Shown here: in pieces, positions 46,467 to 55,560 of the stretch
Position numbering within the stretch: the stretch's first letter is position 1
Layout of the letters: each line of letters starts with the position of its first letter
Source: Dongshaea marina
GTDB lineage: Bacteria; Pseudomonadota; Gammaproteobacteria; Enterobacterales; Aeromonadaceae
Direction: 5' to 3'
Assembly: GCF_003072645.1 (NCBI RefSeq)
Contig: NZ_CP028897.1
Coordinates: 3,051,658 to 3,115,657 of the forward strand
DNA length: 64,000 nucleotides
Position numbers and translations under genes: made by a program
Notes under the pieces: generated by a model
Told to the model about the DNA's origin: nothing
Databases searched by the model: none
What the model saw: the letters and a program-made list of their open reading frames with translations, nothing else

Positions 46467-47354
46467 CTAATAGAGGCCGGTTTTACAATAGTCACACAAA
46501 ATCCGGGTGATGCGTCCCACCATGCCCCCAGCCAGGGTCCAGTGGTGCCAATAGAGCTTTCGCCGGATGCTTTGACCGGGGAGTAGATTGATGAGCCTGC
46601 CATCGGCCAGGAGCTTTTCTGCCTGCAGTCTTGGGATAAAACAGTAGCAGCTCCCCTGCTCTGCCAGTTTGACAAAAGCCTCCGAGGAGCGGGCATGATG
46701 ACAGATCCCCTGGTGCTGACCCCAGCCCATCTCTTGAAGAAAGCCTTGGTGCAGATCGTCGACATAGTCGAATACCACGATCGGGGCGGATAGAAACATC
46801 TGCTCCGACTTACCCTTGCTAAAGAAATGGTTGGCAAACTCCGGTGCGGCAACACACAGGTACTCCATCTCACCGAGCCGTTCCACCGAACACCCGGGCA
46901 AAGGGCTCTCTTTGAGACTTACGGCACCCACCACCTCGCCTCTGCGCAATCGCTCCAGAGTCCGGCTCTCATCTTCAACCAGCAGGTCCAGCGCCAGGGC
47001 GTACTCGTTTAACAGCGGTGAAAGCGCCGGGACCAGCCAGGTCGCCAGGCTATCGGCATTGACGGCGATCGACAGTGAGGTGAACTCAGCATCATCGGCG
47101 CTGAGCTCGGGTAACAGCTCCTGCTCCAGCAGGTGTACCCTGCGGTATAAGCCCAACAACTTCTCTCCAACCCGGGTTGCCCTTGGCGGCTGGCTTCGGA
47201 TCAATACCGGCTGAGACAGCCATTTTTCTAGTTGCTTAATTCGCTGTGAAATAGCTGACTGGGTCAGACTAAGTTCACAGGCGGCCTCTTCAAAACTTCC
47301 CTTGGCGATCACTGCATCCAGAGCCGTGAGCCAACGATAATCAAGCCCTCTCAT
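46467..47354 (-). CDS. argP: LysR-type regulator ArgP
   Basis: This is a 295-residue LysR protein. The N-terminal HTH LDAVIAKGSFEEAACELSLTQSAISQRIKQLE and the body (LSIAVNADSLATWLVPALSPLL, VEDESRTLERLRRGEVVGAVS, HARSSEAFVKLAEQGSCYCFIP) are collinear with E. coli ArgP/IciA. ArgP activates argO in response to arginine and senses lysine. It is transcribed away from argO across a 92-base gap, which is the classic arrangement. Confidence 0.93.
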   Translation of the reverse strand: MRGLDYRWLTALDAVIAKGSFEEAACELSLTQSAISQRIKQLEKWLSQPVLIRSQPPRATRVGEKLLGLYRRVHLLEQELLPELSADDAEFTSLSIAVNADSLATWLVPALSPLLNEYALALDLLVEDESRTLERLRRGEVVGAVSLKESPLPGCSVERLGEMEYLCVAAPEFANHFFSKGKSEQMFLSAPIVVFDYVDDLHQGFLQEMGWGQHQGICHHARSSEAFVKLAEQGSCYCFIPRLQAEKLLADGRLINLLPGQSIRRKLYWHHWTLAGGMVGRITRILCDYCKTGLY

Positions 47355-47446
47355 AAGCCTCTCTTATGATATATAAAAATTATTAGCTTACTTTATAACA
47401 TAGCTCCGGATAGGCTGAGCAGATATTTTCCTTCCCGGAGTTAGCT
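47355..47446. promoter_or_regulatory. argP-argO divergent control region
   Basis: The 92-base gap between the divergent argP and argO is AT-rich near argP (ATATATAAAAATTATTAGC) and must hold both promoters and the ArgP site. A GGAG precedes argO. Confidence 0.6.
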
Positions 47447-48067
47447 ATGTTTTTCTCATTACTCGCCCAGGGCTTTGGCCTGGGAATCGCAATGATTCTG
47501 CCCATTGGGGCACAGAATGCCTACCTTCTGAATCTTGGCCTTAAAAAGCGCCACCACTTGCTTAGTGCCAGCCTGTGTAGCCTGTGTGATCTCGGACTTA
47601 TCACCCTGGGTGTGTTCGGGATGGGCCAGGTATTTGGGTCTAATCCCGCACTACTGATGACAATTACCCTCGCCGGGATCGCCTTTTTGTGTGGCTATGC
47701 CTTGCTGTCACTTAAAAGTGCCGTCAAACCTGCTCTCGAATCCGGCACCTCAGGCCAGCTTTCCAATAAAAAATGGCAAGCCGTAATACTGGGCACCCTG
47801 GCAGTGACCCTGCTCAATCCCCAGGTTTACCTGGATACCCTGGTGATCTTTGGATCGGTTGGGGCACAGTTTAATCTGGAGCAAAAAGTCGCCTTTACCC
47901 TTGGCTCAGTGATCGCCTCCATTGTCTGGTTTTTCTCACTGGCCACGATCGCGGCCAGACTCTCTTCCATTTTATCCAAACCTATCACCCGGAGAATCAT
48001 AGATATCCTGGTCGCACTGATCATGCTGGTGATTGCCGGAACTTTAGCGATGCGTCTTTTTAACTAA
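47447..48067 (+). CDS. argO: Arginine exporter ArgO (LysE family)
   Basis: This is a 206-residue inner-membrane protein with about five to six helices. The start MFFSLLAQGFGLGIAMILPIGAQNAYLLNLG and the internal AVTLLNPQVYLDTLVIFGSVG match LysE/ArgO exporters. It exports arginine (and related basic analogues) under control of the divergently encoded ArgP. The B3/4-domain gene starts 19 bases downstream, suggesting co-transcription. Confidence 0.93.
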   Translation: MFFSLLAQGFGLGIAMILPIGAQNAYLLNLGLKKRHHLLSASLCSLCDLGLITLGVFGMGQVFGSNPALLMTITLAGIAFLCGYALLSLKSAVKPALESGTSGQLSNKKWQAVILGTLAVTLLNPQVYLDTLVIFGSVGAQFNLEQKVAFTLGSVIASIVWFFSLATIAARLSSILSKPITRRIIDILVALIMLVIAGTLAMRLFN

Positions 48068-48085
48068 GCAATGCAAGGAGTAACG

Positions 48086-48787
48086 ATGAACTTATCTATT
48101 GAACCTTCCATCCTGGCTCAACATCCAAGCCTCCAGCTCGGTGTCCTTCATCTTCAAGGGGTGAACAACAGCATCAATCCCTCGTTGGCACAAAGCATTC
48201 AGGATGAACATAAAATTATCAGAGCTGAACTTGAGGGGAAACTTATCCGCGACCTCCCTCAGGTCTCAGTGTGGCGTACCATTTATCGCCAATTCGGTGC
48301 TAAGCCTAAAAAACATCTCAGCTCGATTGAAAACCTGCTGACACGGCTTCAAAAAAGCCAGGGATTAAGTTCTATCAACCCCTTAGTTGATCTCTATAAT
48401 CTGGTCTCTTTAAAGTATCGACTCCCGGTAGGAGGTGAGGATCTCGACAAGGTGACAGGAGATATTGAGTTAAGGTTTGCCCGATTAAATGAGCCTGAAA
48501 TCAAGTTGCTCGGTGATCCGGTCCCGAGAGCCCCTTCCCCAGGTGAAGTGATCTATGCCGACGATAAAGGAGCAATCTGCAGGCGTTGGAACTGGAAAGA
48601 GGCAGAACGCACTAAGTTAACCGAACAGACCCAAAATGCACTGATCGTGCTGGAAGCCCTGGAGCCGACTCAACATCTGCTTGCCGATGCCCTGGGTGAG
48701 CTGAGCCAGAAGTTCAGTCAGCATTGCGAAGCTGAGATCAGCTGCTACCTAATGAACCGCTCGACCCCTGCAATCAAGCTTGTTTAG
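48086..48787 (+). CDS. B3/B4 tRNA-binding-domain protein
   Basis: This is a 233-residue soluble protein. It contains the B3/B4 fold known from the phenylalanyl-tRNA synthetase beta chain (VSVWRTIYRQFGAKPKKHLSSIENLLTRL, INPLVDLYNLVSLKYRLPVGGEDLDKV, DPVPRAPSPGEVIYADDKGAICRRWNW). Stand-alone members may edit mischarged tRNAs or free amino acids, which is unproven. ATG 48086 is preferred to ATG 48071 since AAGGAG lies just before it. It probably shares a transcript with argO. Confidence 0.85.
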   Translation: MNLSIEPSILAQHPSLQLGVLHLQGVNNSINPSLAQSIQDEHKIIRAELEGKLIRDLPQVSVWRTIYRQFGAKPKKHLSSIENLLTRLQKSQGLSSINPLVDLYNLVSLKYRLPVGGEDLDKVTGDIELRFARLNEPEIKLLGDPVPRAPSPGEVIYADDKGAICRRWNWKEAERTKLTEQTQNALIVLEALEPTQHLLADALGELSQKFSQHCEAEISCYLMNRSTPAIKLV

Positions 48788-49389
48788 CACCATTTTTAAC
48801 ACGCTGCTCTCAGAGCATCCCCCTGAGAGCGGCAGGTAACCCGACTCAGGAAAGAGCTCCTCACAGACTTTAGGCCCAAAGTTGCCAGGCTGCTGCTCCT
48901 GCTGGGTAGCCAGACCAGAGCGCCACCAGATGCCCGAAACCGAGTTTTCCCGTCGCTGTACTTGGCAATAAGCAAACGGGCCTTGGAACTACCCTTGCTA
49001 CCTTTGCGCTTGTGAGATTTCGGCAAACATTGATCGTCGCTCGCTTGGTAAACCTTGGGTTATCCGTCTTTAAAGATTCATACAGAACTCACTCGTCATC
49101 CTATAATTCAGACAAAGCCAGTCACATTTAACATAAAAGCTCTTTCGCAAAATTTTGAATAGGGTATTTCAGGTCAGCGGTGATTTATCAGCCTGGCTGA
49201 AGAAAAATTAATGTGGGCTTTGAGGATCTCTCTGGCATAGATTTTTATCAGAGAGTTAATACCAGCATTTTGTGCGCTGGATGTTTAGTAGCAAAATCGA
49301 CCCTTGAGAACCCTTGTTCTGAGTCGTCCGATACATAATCGATTGGTAAAAAACTCAACAACTGAAACTTAAATGGAGTTAACAACCCA
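48788..49389. other. Intergenic region, hairpin near its start
   Basis: CTGCTCTCAG..CTGAGAGCGGC (48805-48832) is a stem just after the B3/B4 gene without a T-run. The remainder shows no supported gene. A minus-strand frame at 48796-49026 is Arg/Ser-rich and looks spurious. Confidence 0.45.
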
Positions 49390-50478
49390 ATGAAACGTAT
49401 ACGTCTATCAAGTCTCGTTGCTACTTTATGCTTATCTACCGCTGCGGTACAGGCAGCGCCGGTAACACCTGCGAGTATCCACACACCATTCACTCATAAT
49501 GTCGGTATCGATTTTGCCACCAATATGACCAACTGGTACCCGGCCGGGGATCGGCAGGCGCAAATTAATGATTCGCAAAATATGCTGGAAGGGATTGTGA
49601 AGCATTTTAAATTGATCCGTGTGTACTCCATGTTTGTGCCGGGGTGGAATAATGATGTCGATCCTGCAACTCAGGCGCTTGCCAATGTCATGAACACGGG
49701 GGGCAATAGTGATGTAGAAGCGATTATTGGTACCCAGAATAGTTTTGACAAATTTTGCACCAGCTCAGATCTTTCTGACACCTGGGTGAGTAAATTGGTT
49801 CAGACCTTTGGCTCGAACACGAGCAGGATTAAAGCCGTGCTTCTGGGCAATGAGGTTAATGCCCAGGGTGGTATTGATGCCACCAAGCTTGAGTCCTGTA
49901 TGAAAAATATGAAGCAGTCTATGGCCAACGCTGGGTTAGGCAATATACCAATTAGTGTTTCTTTTAATTTATTACCTCGCGATAACAGCCCGAATAGTAT
50001 TTTTGACCCACTGGTGAATGTCATCGTCAATAATTGGGATAATTCCTGGAATGGTGGCTATCCGTTTGTCATGTATGATCCGTATCCCGATGCGATTACG
50101 ACCCCTCAGGGCACCCATGACCCGAAGTTAATTGCCGGAAAAGCCCATGAGGTATTTAATGATTGGTATTCCGATATTGTAAATAATTATGCAAGTCGCT
50201 TTAATCATAGTGGCAAAACCTTACAGGTGTTTATTGCTGAAACGGGCGCAGAGGGCAGTCTGACACAGGATGGTTCGACTTTGATCAATAATGCATTGCT
50301 TCAGGAGCTTGATAGTCAGTATAAAAGTAATAATGGCAAGACGGTCCCGACGATTATGGAAGAAGCCGCCAATCAAAGTAAGAAAGCCGCAGGGCAACAG
50401 ATGATGGGACTGTTTGATAAAGATGGGAATCCGATTAGCGGTTTGATCCTTCCTGCCTGGACAACTAAGCATCGGTAA
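49390..50478 (+). CDS. Secreted GH17-like beta-1,3-glucanase
   Basis: This is a 362-residue exported protein with signal peptide MKRIRLSSLVATLCLSTAAVQA. The mature part begins NVGIDFATNMTNWYP and has LIRVYSMF, AVLLGNEVNAQGG (the Asn-Glu acid/base of GH17 barrels), a YPFVMYDPYPD segment and VFIAETGAEGS (a glutamate in the nucleophile position of the GH17 ETGW motif). This fits a family 17-like (beta/alpha)8 glycosidase acting on beta-1,3-glucans such as laminarin or yeast/algal wall glucan. The match is by motif spacing only, so another clan A family is possible. It is a single gene with its own terminator. Confidence 0.6.
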   Translation: MKRIRLSSLVATLCLSTAAVQAAPVTPASIHTPFTHNVGIDFATNMTNWYPAGDRQAQINDSQNMLEGIVKHFKLIRVYSMFVPGWNNDVDPATQALANVMNTGGNSDVEAIIGTQNSFDKFCTSSDLSDTWVSKLVQTFGSNTSRIKAVLLGNEVNAQGGIDATKLESCMKNMKQSMANAGLGNIPISVSFNLLPRDNSPNSIFDPLVNVIVNNWDNSWNGGYPFVMYDPYPDAITTPQGTHDPKLIAGKAHEVFNDWYSDIVNNYASRFNHSGKTLQVFIAETGAEGSLTQDGSTLINNALLQELDSQYKSNNGKTVPTIMEEAANQSKKAAGQQMMGLFDKDGNPISGLILPAWTTKHR

Positions 50479-50602
50479 TTTCAGATTTTTTCATTGTGGG
50501 GTAGAGATACTGGCTTAGTGTCCGGAGGTTGCTGGCAAGCATGCTACCCGGAGCTAAGTGGTTGCACACCAGACACAAGAGTCTTTGTGTGCTGAATTGA
50601 CA

Positions 50603-50632
50603 ATGGCGGTATCATTACCGCCACTTTTTATT
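50603..50632 (+). terminator. Intrinsic terminator after the glucanase gene
   Basis: TGGCGGTA-TCAT-TACCGCCA followed by CTTTTTATT. It lies 125 bases past the stop and directly before the convergent quinone oxidoreductase gene. Confidence 0.85.
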
Positions 50633-50646
50633 ACACCCCATAGCCT

Positions 50647-51633
50647 CTATTCACCAGCGACCTGAAGAACGACCTTGCCAAGATGCTCTCCTGATTCCAG
50701 ATAGGCATGGGCCTTATCCGCATCCGCAAGGTCAAATACCCGGTCGATCACCGGCTTGACCTCACCCGCAGCTATCCAGGGATAGACATGTTTGCGGAGC
50801 GCATCTGCAATCCCCTGCTTAAAAGTGATCTCCCGGGCTCTCAGGGTCGATCCTGTGATATGCACCCTTTTTTGCATCAGCCGCTTCAGGTCCAGCTGCG
50901 CTTTCTGGCCACGCTGAAACGCAATACAGACCAGGGTGCCCTCCTGGGCGATCGCGGTTAGGTTTTTATCCAGGTAATCTCCCCCCACCATGTCTAAAAT
51001 CAAATCGACCCCATCTCCTTCGGTCAACTTCAGGACCTCTTCAACAAAGTCCTGTTCTTTATAATTCAGGACTACATCGGCGCCGAGCTCTTCACAGAAA
51101 CGACATTTTTGCTCGCTGCCTGCCGTCACAAAAACCCTGGCTCCCACCCGCTTAGCCAGCTGAATCGCGGTTGTACCGATCCCACTGGCTCCACCATGGA
51201 TAAGGACGGATTGCCCGGATTTAAGGCCTCCACGCTCAAAAAGATTGCTCCAGACCGTAAAGAAGGTTTCAGGAAGAGCCGCAGCCTCGACCATGGAGAG
51301 TCCTTGAGGAATGGGCAGACACACGCAGGCTGGCGCTGCTACATATTCTGAGTAACCTCCTCCGGTGACTAACGCACAGACCCGGTCCCCGATTTGGAAA
51401 TCGCCCATATCCCCATTGCTGGCAACTATCTCACCGGCGACCTCAAGCCCCGGAATTAACGAGGCACCGGCTGGCGGTGGGTAGTAACCTTTGCGCTGGA
51501 CGATATCCGGGCGATTCACTCCGGCAGCACAGACCCGGATCAGGACCTCCCCCGCGGCAGGCTCAGGTTTGGCTTGTTCAGTTAACTCCAGGACCTCGGG
51601 CCCACCAAAGTGGGTAATATCGATGGCTTTCAT
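50647..51633 (-). CDS. Zinc-free NAD(P)H quinone oxidoreductase (PIG3/Qor-like MDR)
   Basis: This is a 328-residue medium-chain dehydrogenase/reductase. MKAIDITHFGGPEVLEL, GVNRPDIVQRKGYYPPPAGAS, PGLEVAGEIV and the nucleotide motif VLIHGGASGIGTTAIQLAKRVGARVF are typical of the quinone oxidoreductase/PIG3 branch, which lacks catalytic zinc. It reduces quinones or enones with NADPH. I take ATG 51633 (MKAIDI), as in homologues. Convergent with the glucanase gene. Confidence 0.88.
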   Translation of the reverse strand: MKAIDITHFGGPEVLELTEQAKPEPAAGEVLIRVCAAGVNRPDIVQRKGYYPPPAGASLIPGLEVAGEIVASNGDMGDFQIGDRVCALVTGGGYSEYVAAPACVCLPIPQGLSMVEAAALPETFFTVWSNLFERGGLKSGQSVLIHGGASGIGTTAIQLAKRVGARVFVTAGSEQKCRFCEELGADVVLNYKEQDFVEEVLKLTEGDGVDLILDMVGGDYLDKNLTAIAQEGTLVCIAFQRGQKAQLDLKRLMQKRVHITGSTLRAREITFKQGIADALRKHVYPWIAAGEVKPVIDRVFDLADADKAHAYLESGEHLGKVVLQVAGE

Positions 51634-51840
51634 CAAACTCTCCATTCATTGATACATTCATCCGATGATAATCAATCCTGGACTGTGCTGCAGGGAGCTA
51701 GTCGGCAAATATGCAGATCATACAGGGCTCCCCGGGGTGACCATCACCTCTTGCTTGACTAACCCATGCGCCAGCTCTCAGACTTAATCCAAAGGGTGAA
51801 GCACTGTCATTGTCCATGCTTCCCGCTAAGAGGAGTAAGT

Positions 51841-52329
51841 ATGCACCTTGGGATAAGCTCAGTCTGGTTTATTATGCTGGTACTGCTGGCGCTTTACGGA
51901 CAGCAGCAATATCAGCTTTGGCTCGCCCTGGCGCTCATCATGACCTTCGCATGGGATCGCGCTGCGCTTAAGATCATCTTTTCTCTTCCCTTAACCGGGA
52001 TCTGTATCGACTGGTTACTAAGCAAAACCCACTTTGTTGTTTTTGAGCCCGGCGGCTTCCCACTGTGGTTACTGATGTTGTGGCTAGCCCTGAGCTGGTA
52101 CCTGTGGCAATGGCGGAGCTACCTGGCCAGGGTGCGGGTGTTACACCAGATGCTATGCGGTTTCATTGCCGGATTGCTGTTCTATGCTCTGGCCCTGTCT
52201 CTGGACACCCTGTATTTTCCCCAGGGAACCTGGCAAACCCTGCTTCTGCTCGCTCTTTGGTGGACTCTGCTACTCCCCCTGATGGTGCGCTGCGTGCTTT
52301 GGCTGAATGCACAACTCGAAACCGGCTGA
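51841..52329 (+). CDS. DUF2878-like membrane protein
   Basis: This is a 162-residue hydrophobic protein of about five helices from ATG 51841 (AGGAG upstream). The order of segments (FIMLVLLALYGQQQYQLWLALALIMTF, SLPLTGICIDWLLSKTHFVVFEPGGFPLWLLMLWLALSW) follows DUF2878 (YP inner-membrane proteins of unknown role). The earlier ATG at 51766 has no ribosome site. It lies upstream of the pirin gene on the same strand. Confidence 0.65.
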   Translation: MHLGISSVWFIMLVLLALYGQQQYQLWLALALIMTFAWDRAALKIIFSLPLTGICIDWLLSKTHFVVFEPGGFPLWLLMLWLALSWYLWQWRSYLARVRVLHQMLCGFIAGLLFYALALSLDTLYFPQGTWQTLLLLALWWTLLLPLMVRCVLWLNAQLETG

Positions 52330-52459
52330 CCTTTGCTACCCTTATGTTCAAATTTTATGATGTCACCCATCGTAATTCTTCGTTTTTAAAGCAAAACTCC
52401 AGGGTCAATAATGTTCACATAGCAACAGTTAATTTGAACATTGGGGTTCGGGAGGCAGC

Positions 52460-53152
52460 ATGTTGCAGATCTTAAGATCTAACGAGCGTGGCCATAGCCA
52501 GCTGAGTTGGTTAAATAGCTACCATAGTTTCTCCTTCGCAGATTTCTATGATCCACAAAAGATGGGAATCTCGGTTTTGCGAGTTCTCAATGAAGATGTT
52601 CTGGCTCCCGGCGGTGGCTTTGCGATGCACTCCCATCGGGACATGGAGATCATCACAGTGATGCTTGCAGGAGAGCTGGAGCATAAAGATAGCCTGGGGA
52701 ACATCTCTCGCCTGCGGGCCGGGGAGATCCAGATCATGAGTGCCGGTACAGGGATCCGTCACAGTGAATATAATGCCTCTATGGAAGAGCCGCTGCATCT
52801 GCTGCAGATCTGGATTAAGCCCAACCAACTCGGACTGCCCCCGCGCCATCAGCAACAAAGGCTTGGGATGGAGCAAGGAAATCAGCTGCTGGTCTCTCCT
52901 GAGGGCGCTGGTGACAGCCTGAAAGTATTCCAGAATCTTCAGTTGTACCGGATGGTACACCCCGGGGGAACTTTGCAACTGCCTGAGCTCAAAGAGGGCC
53001 TTGGCTATCTGCACCTCATCGGCGGCAGCCTCAAACTTGAGCAAGAAACACTCGAGACCGGAGATGCACTTATCATCCAGGATACCCGGCCCCGGCTACA
53101 GGTCGTTGAAACTCTGGACGCCCTCTTATTTGATCTCCCAACCAGGCATTAA
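52460..53152 (+). CDS. Pirin family protein
   Basis: This is a 230-residue bicupin. The metal site HSHRDMEIITVMLAGELEHKD and SAGTGIRHSEYNAS gives the three-His/one-Glu pattern of pirin, and residues 125-230 form the second, degraded cupin. Bacterial pirins such as YhhW act as quercetinases, and others are redox cofactors. The glutathionyl-hydroquinone reductase gene starts 10 bases downstream, so the two are co-expressed and may both deal with quinones or polyphenols. Confidence 0.92.
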   Translation: MLQILRSNERGHSQLSWLNSYHSFSFADFYDPQKMGISVLRVLNEDVLAPGGGFAMHSHRDMEIITVMLAGELEHKDSLGNISRLRAGEIQIMSAGTGIRHSEYNASMEEPLHLLQIWIKPNQLGLPPRHQQQRLGMEQGNQLLVSPEGAGDSLKVFQNLQLYRMVHPGGTLQLPELKEGLGYLHLIGGSLKLEQETLETGDALIIQDTRPRLQVVETLDALLFDLPTRH

Positions 53153-53162
53153 GGAGCTAACC

Positions 53163-54167
53163 ATGGGTCTATTAGTTAAGGGTCAATGGCAGGATCACTG
53201 GTACGACACCCGGTCAAGTGGCGGGCGATTTGTCCGTGATGAGTCGCGGTTTCGTGACTGGATCACTTCTGATGGCAAGCCTGTCCCGGAAAGGGAGTTG
53301 GGGTTCAGGGCTGAGGGCGGACGCTATCACCTGTATCTGTCGCTCGCTTGTCCCTGGGCACACCGCACCCTTATTTTTCTTAAGCTCAAGGGGCTGGAGG
53401 AGCTCATCAGCTACAGTATCGTCGAGCCACACATGCTGGAAAATGGCTGGGAGTTTTGTCGGGAGCATGGATTTTCCGGACTGCATCAGCAGGGAGCCAC
53501 TGCGGATCCCCTCTACCAGAGCGAGTTTCTCTATCAGATCTACCTCAGAGCGAGACCCGACTATTCGGGGAGAGTCACGGTTCCTGTGCTGTGGGATAAA
53601 CAGAATCAGACCATCGTCAGTAATGAGTCCTCAGAGATCATCCGAATGTTCAACCAGGCCTTTGATGGGCTGACAGGAAATCGCCTCGATTTCTATCCAA
53701 ACGAACTTCAAGCGCAAATTGATGAGCTTAATGCCTGGATCTATGAGCGAGTGAATAATGGGGTGTATCGAGCCGGGTTTGCCACCAGTCAGCAGGCCTA
53801 TCAGGAAGCGGTTCATCCCCTGTTTGAGGCTCTGGATGTGTTGGAGCAGAAACTCTCAATACAACGCTACCTGCTTGGGGAGGTACTCACGGAGGCAGAT
53901 TGGCGGCTCTTCACCACCCTGATCCGTTTTGATGCCGTCTATGTCGGGCACTTTAAAACCAACCTGAAACGGATTGCAGATTATCCGCATCTGCAGGGCT
54001 GGCTAAAAGAGCTCTATCAGTACCCGGGGATCCGTGAAACCGTCAACTTCAACCATATCAAGCAGCACTATTATTACAGCCACCAGCAGATCAATCCAAC
54101 CCGGGTGGTACCGGCAGGCCCCGAGCTGGATCTGGACTCCCCCCACGGGAGGGAAAAGATCGGTTAA
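53163..54167 (+). CDS. yqjG: Glutathionyl-hydroquinone reductase (YqjG type)
   Basis: This is a 334-residue Xi-class glutathione transferase. It opens GLLVKGQWQDHWYDTRSSGGRF, and the catalytic cysteine is in SLACPWAHRTLIFLKLKGL (about residue 64). TVPVLWDKQNQTIVSNESSEIIRMFN is the glutathione-binding region and TEADWRLFTTLIRFD lies in the helical domain. It reduces glutathionyl-hydroquinones, releasing hydroquinone and GSSG. Operon with pirin upstream (10-base gap). Confidence 0.93.
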   Translation: MGLLVKGQWQDHWYDTRSSGGRFVRDESRFRDWITSDGKPVPERELGFRAEGGRYHLYLSLACPWAHRTLIFLKLKGLEELISYSIVEPHMLENGWEFCREHGFSGLHQQGATADPLYQSEFLYQIYLRARPDYSGRVTVPVLWDKQNQTIVSNESSEIIRMFNQAFDGLTGNRLDFYPNELQAQIDELNAWIYERVNNGVYRAGFATSQQAYQEAVHPLFEALDVLEQKLSIQRYLLGEVLTEADWRLFTTLIRFDAVYVGHFKTNLKRIADYPHLQGWLKELYQYPGIRETVNFNHIKQHYYYSHQQINPTRVVPAGPELDLDSPHGREKIG

Positions 54168-54232
54168 CCCAGTCACCACAAACCTCAATTGAGACCTATA
54201 CTGACAGTGAGGCCATACACAAGGAGGTGACC

Positions 54233-54433
54233 ATGACCCAGCAAACAGTGGATAAAGCCTGGAGTGCTGAGCGTAAAACGGCATTGGTGCTGGAGATCCT
54301 CAAAGAGCACACCAGCATCACGGATGCCAGTGAGAAGTATCATCTCAGCCCCACAGAGATAGAGCATTGGCTGCATGATGCTCAGCGCGGCATCGAAAAT
54401 GCCCTGCGCGCCAACCCTTACGATATCCGGTAA
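54233..54433 (+). CDS. Small DUF1153-like HTH protein
   Basis: This is a 66-residue protein starting at ATG 54233 behind AAGGAGGTGACC. It is helical (WSAERKTALVLEILKEHTSITDASEKYHLSPTEIEHWLHDAQRG) with the layout of a transposase-type HTH, as in DUF1153. No recognition target is known. It follows yqjG by 65 bases. Confidence 0.7.
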   Translation: MTQQTVDKAWSAERKTALVLEILKEHTSITDASEKYHLSPTEIEHWLHDAQRGIENALRANPYDIR

Positions 54434-54534
54434 CCAAGGGAACGCACCGCCCCTGCGACAGCTTTGGTGATTGAGAGGATCTTGCTCCAGGATGTGCTAT
54501 AACAGATAACCCCTGTCATAACCCTGGAGCAACA

Positions 54535-55017
54535 ATGACCAAACAACAAAAGCAACAGACCTATCGGGAGTTATTTCAAGCCCTGGACGCCTTGTGTGAA
54601 GGAGAGCGTGATCCCATCGCCCTGATGGCAACCATTAGCTGCGAGCTTTTCCAACGTTTCGAACTCTTTCACTGGGTGGGTTTCTATAGAAATATCGGCA
54701 ATGACACCCTGAAAATCGGCCCCTACCAGGGGGGGCATGGTTGTCTGACCATCCCCTTCTCCCGTGGGATCTGTGGCCAATGTGCCCGCGAGCGGAGCTT
54801 GCTGAATATCCCGGACGTGCTGACCCAAAGCTGTCATATTGCCTGCTCAACCAGCACGCGCTCTGAATTGGTTCTGCCTATCATCAATCAACAGCAGCAA
54901 TTACTGGCGGTGCTGGATATCGACTCGGATCTGCTGGCGAACTTTGATGAGATCGATGAGCAGAACCTGCAGCAACTGAATCGCTATTTCAACCAGGTGC
55001 CCGCAGCAAATCTATAA
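54535..55017 (+). CDS. msrC: Free methionine-(R)-sulfoxide reductase (GAF type)
   Basis: This is a 160-residue GAF-domain enzyme. HWVGFYRNIGNDTLKIGPYQGGHGC, the RGICGQCARE segment and IPDVLTQSCHIACSTSTRSELVLPI hold the conserved cysteines of fRMsr (YebR/MsrC), where the last Cys is catalytic and an upstream Cys resolves it through a disulfide. It reduces free Met-R-sulfoxide using thioredoxin. A G7 tract at 54729-54735 is intact here. The end overlaps the convergent GNAT gene by 6 bases. Confidence 0.88.
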   Translation: MTKQQKQQTYRELFQALDALCEGERDPIALMATISCELFQRFELFHWVGFYRNIGNDTLKIGPYQGGHGCLTIPFSRGICGQCARERSLLNIPDVLTQSCHIACSTSTRSELVLPIINQQQQLLAVLDIDSDLLANFDEIDEQNLQQLNRYFNQVPAANL

Positions 55018-55533
55018 CTGCTGAGGCCGCTCAATCGCATAGATATCAACGATCTTGTCATTGATTCTCTGCTGATGACTAAATTCCTCACCGAGCCGCT
55101 CGGCCACCTTCGCCGAGCGGATGTTATTGGGGGCAATCACACTGATGATCCTCGGCAGAGAGAGGTGGCAAAATCCCCAGTGGATGACCTCCCGCGCCGC
55201 CTCGGTCGCATAGCCCTTTCCCCAATAATCGGGGTCGAGCGCCCAGCAGACCTCAGGTCCGGGCCACCCCTCGGGATTGATGATCCCAACCCGGCCAATT
55301 AACTGATGACTCTCTTTTTCCTCCAGAGCCCAAACGCCATGATCACGTAACTCCCAGTGGCCCAGAGTGTAGGCGATATTATGCCAGGCCTGCTCCCGGG
55401 TCAGGGGTTCCCCCTCTCCCATGAATCGCATGAACTCGGGCTTGGCACAGATCTGGGCATAACGCTGCAGATCGCTATTGTGAAAAGAGCGCAGAATCAG
55501 GCGCTCTGTCTCAATGATGGGGATTTTATGCAT
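55012..55533 (-). CDS. GNAT acetyltransferase (RimJ/RimL-like)
   Basis: This is a 173-residue protein. IIETERLILRSFHNSDLQRYAQI is the usual start of the RimJ-like branch. GVWALEEKESHQLIGRVGIINPEGWPG, CWALDPDYWGKGYATEAARE (acetyl-CoA loop) and VIAPNNIRSAKVAERLG complete the fold. The substrate is unknown and could be a protein N-terminus or a small amine. It is followed upstream on the same strand by the STAS-like gene (27-base gap). Confidence 0.88.
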   Translation of the reverse strand: MHKIPIIETERLILRSFHNSDLQRYAQICAKPEFMRFMGEGEPLTREQAWHNIAYTLGHWELRDHGVWALEEKESHQLIGRVGIINPEGWPGPEVCWALDPDYWGKGYATEAAREVIHWGFCHLSLPRIISVIAPNNIRSAKVAERLGEEFSHQQRINDKIVDIYAIERPQQL

Positions 55534-55560
55534 TTTGATCTCCTTATTCTATTGCATAAA

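Noticed and set aside
48796-49026. 76-residue Arg/Ser-rich minus-strand frame
   Set aside because: It starts opposite a hairpin region, has no ribosome site, and its composition looks non-coding.
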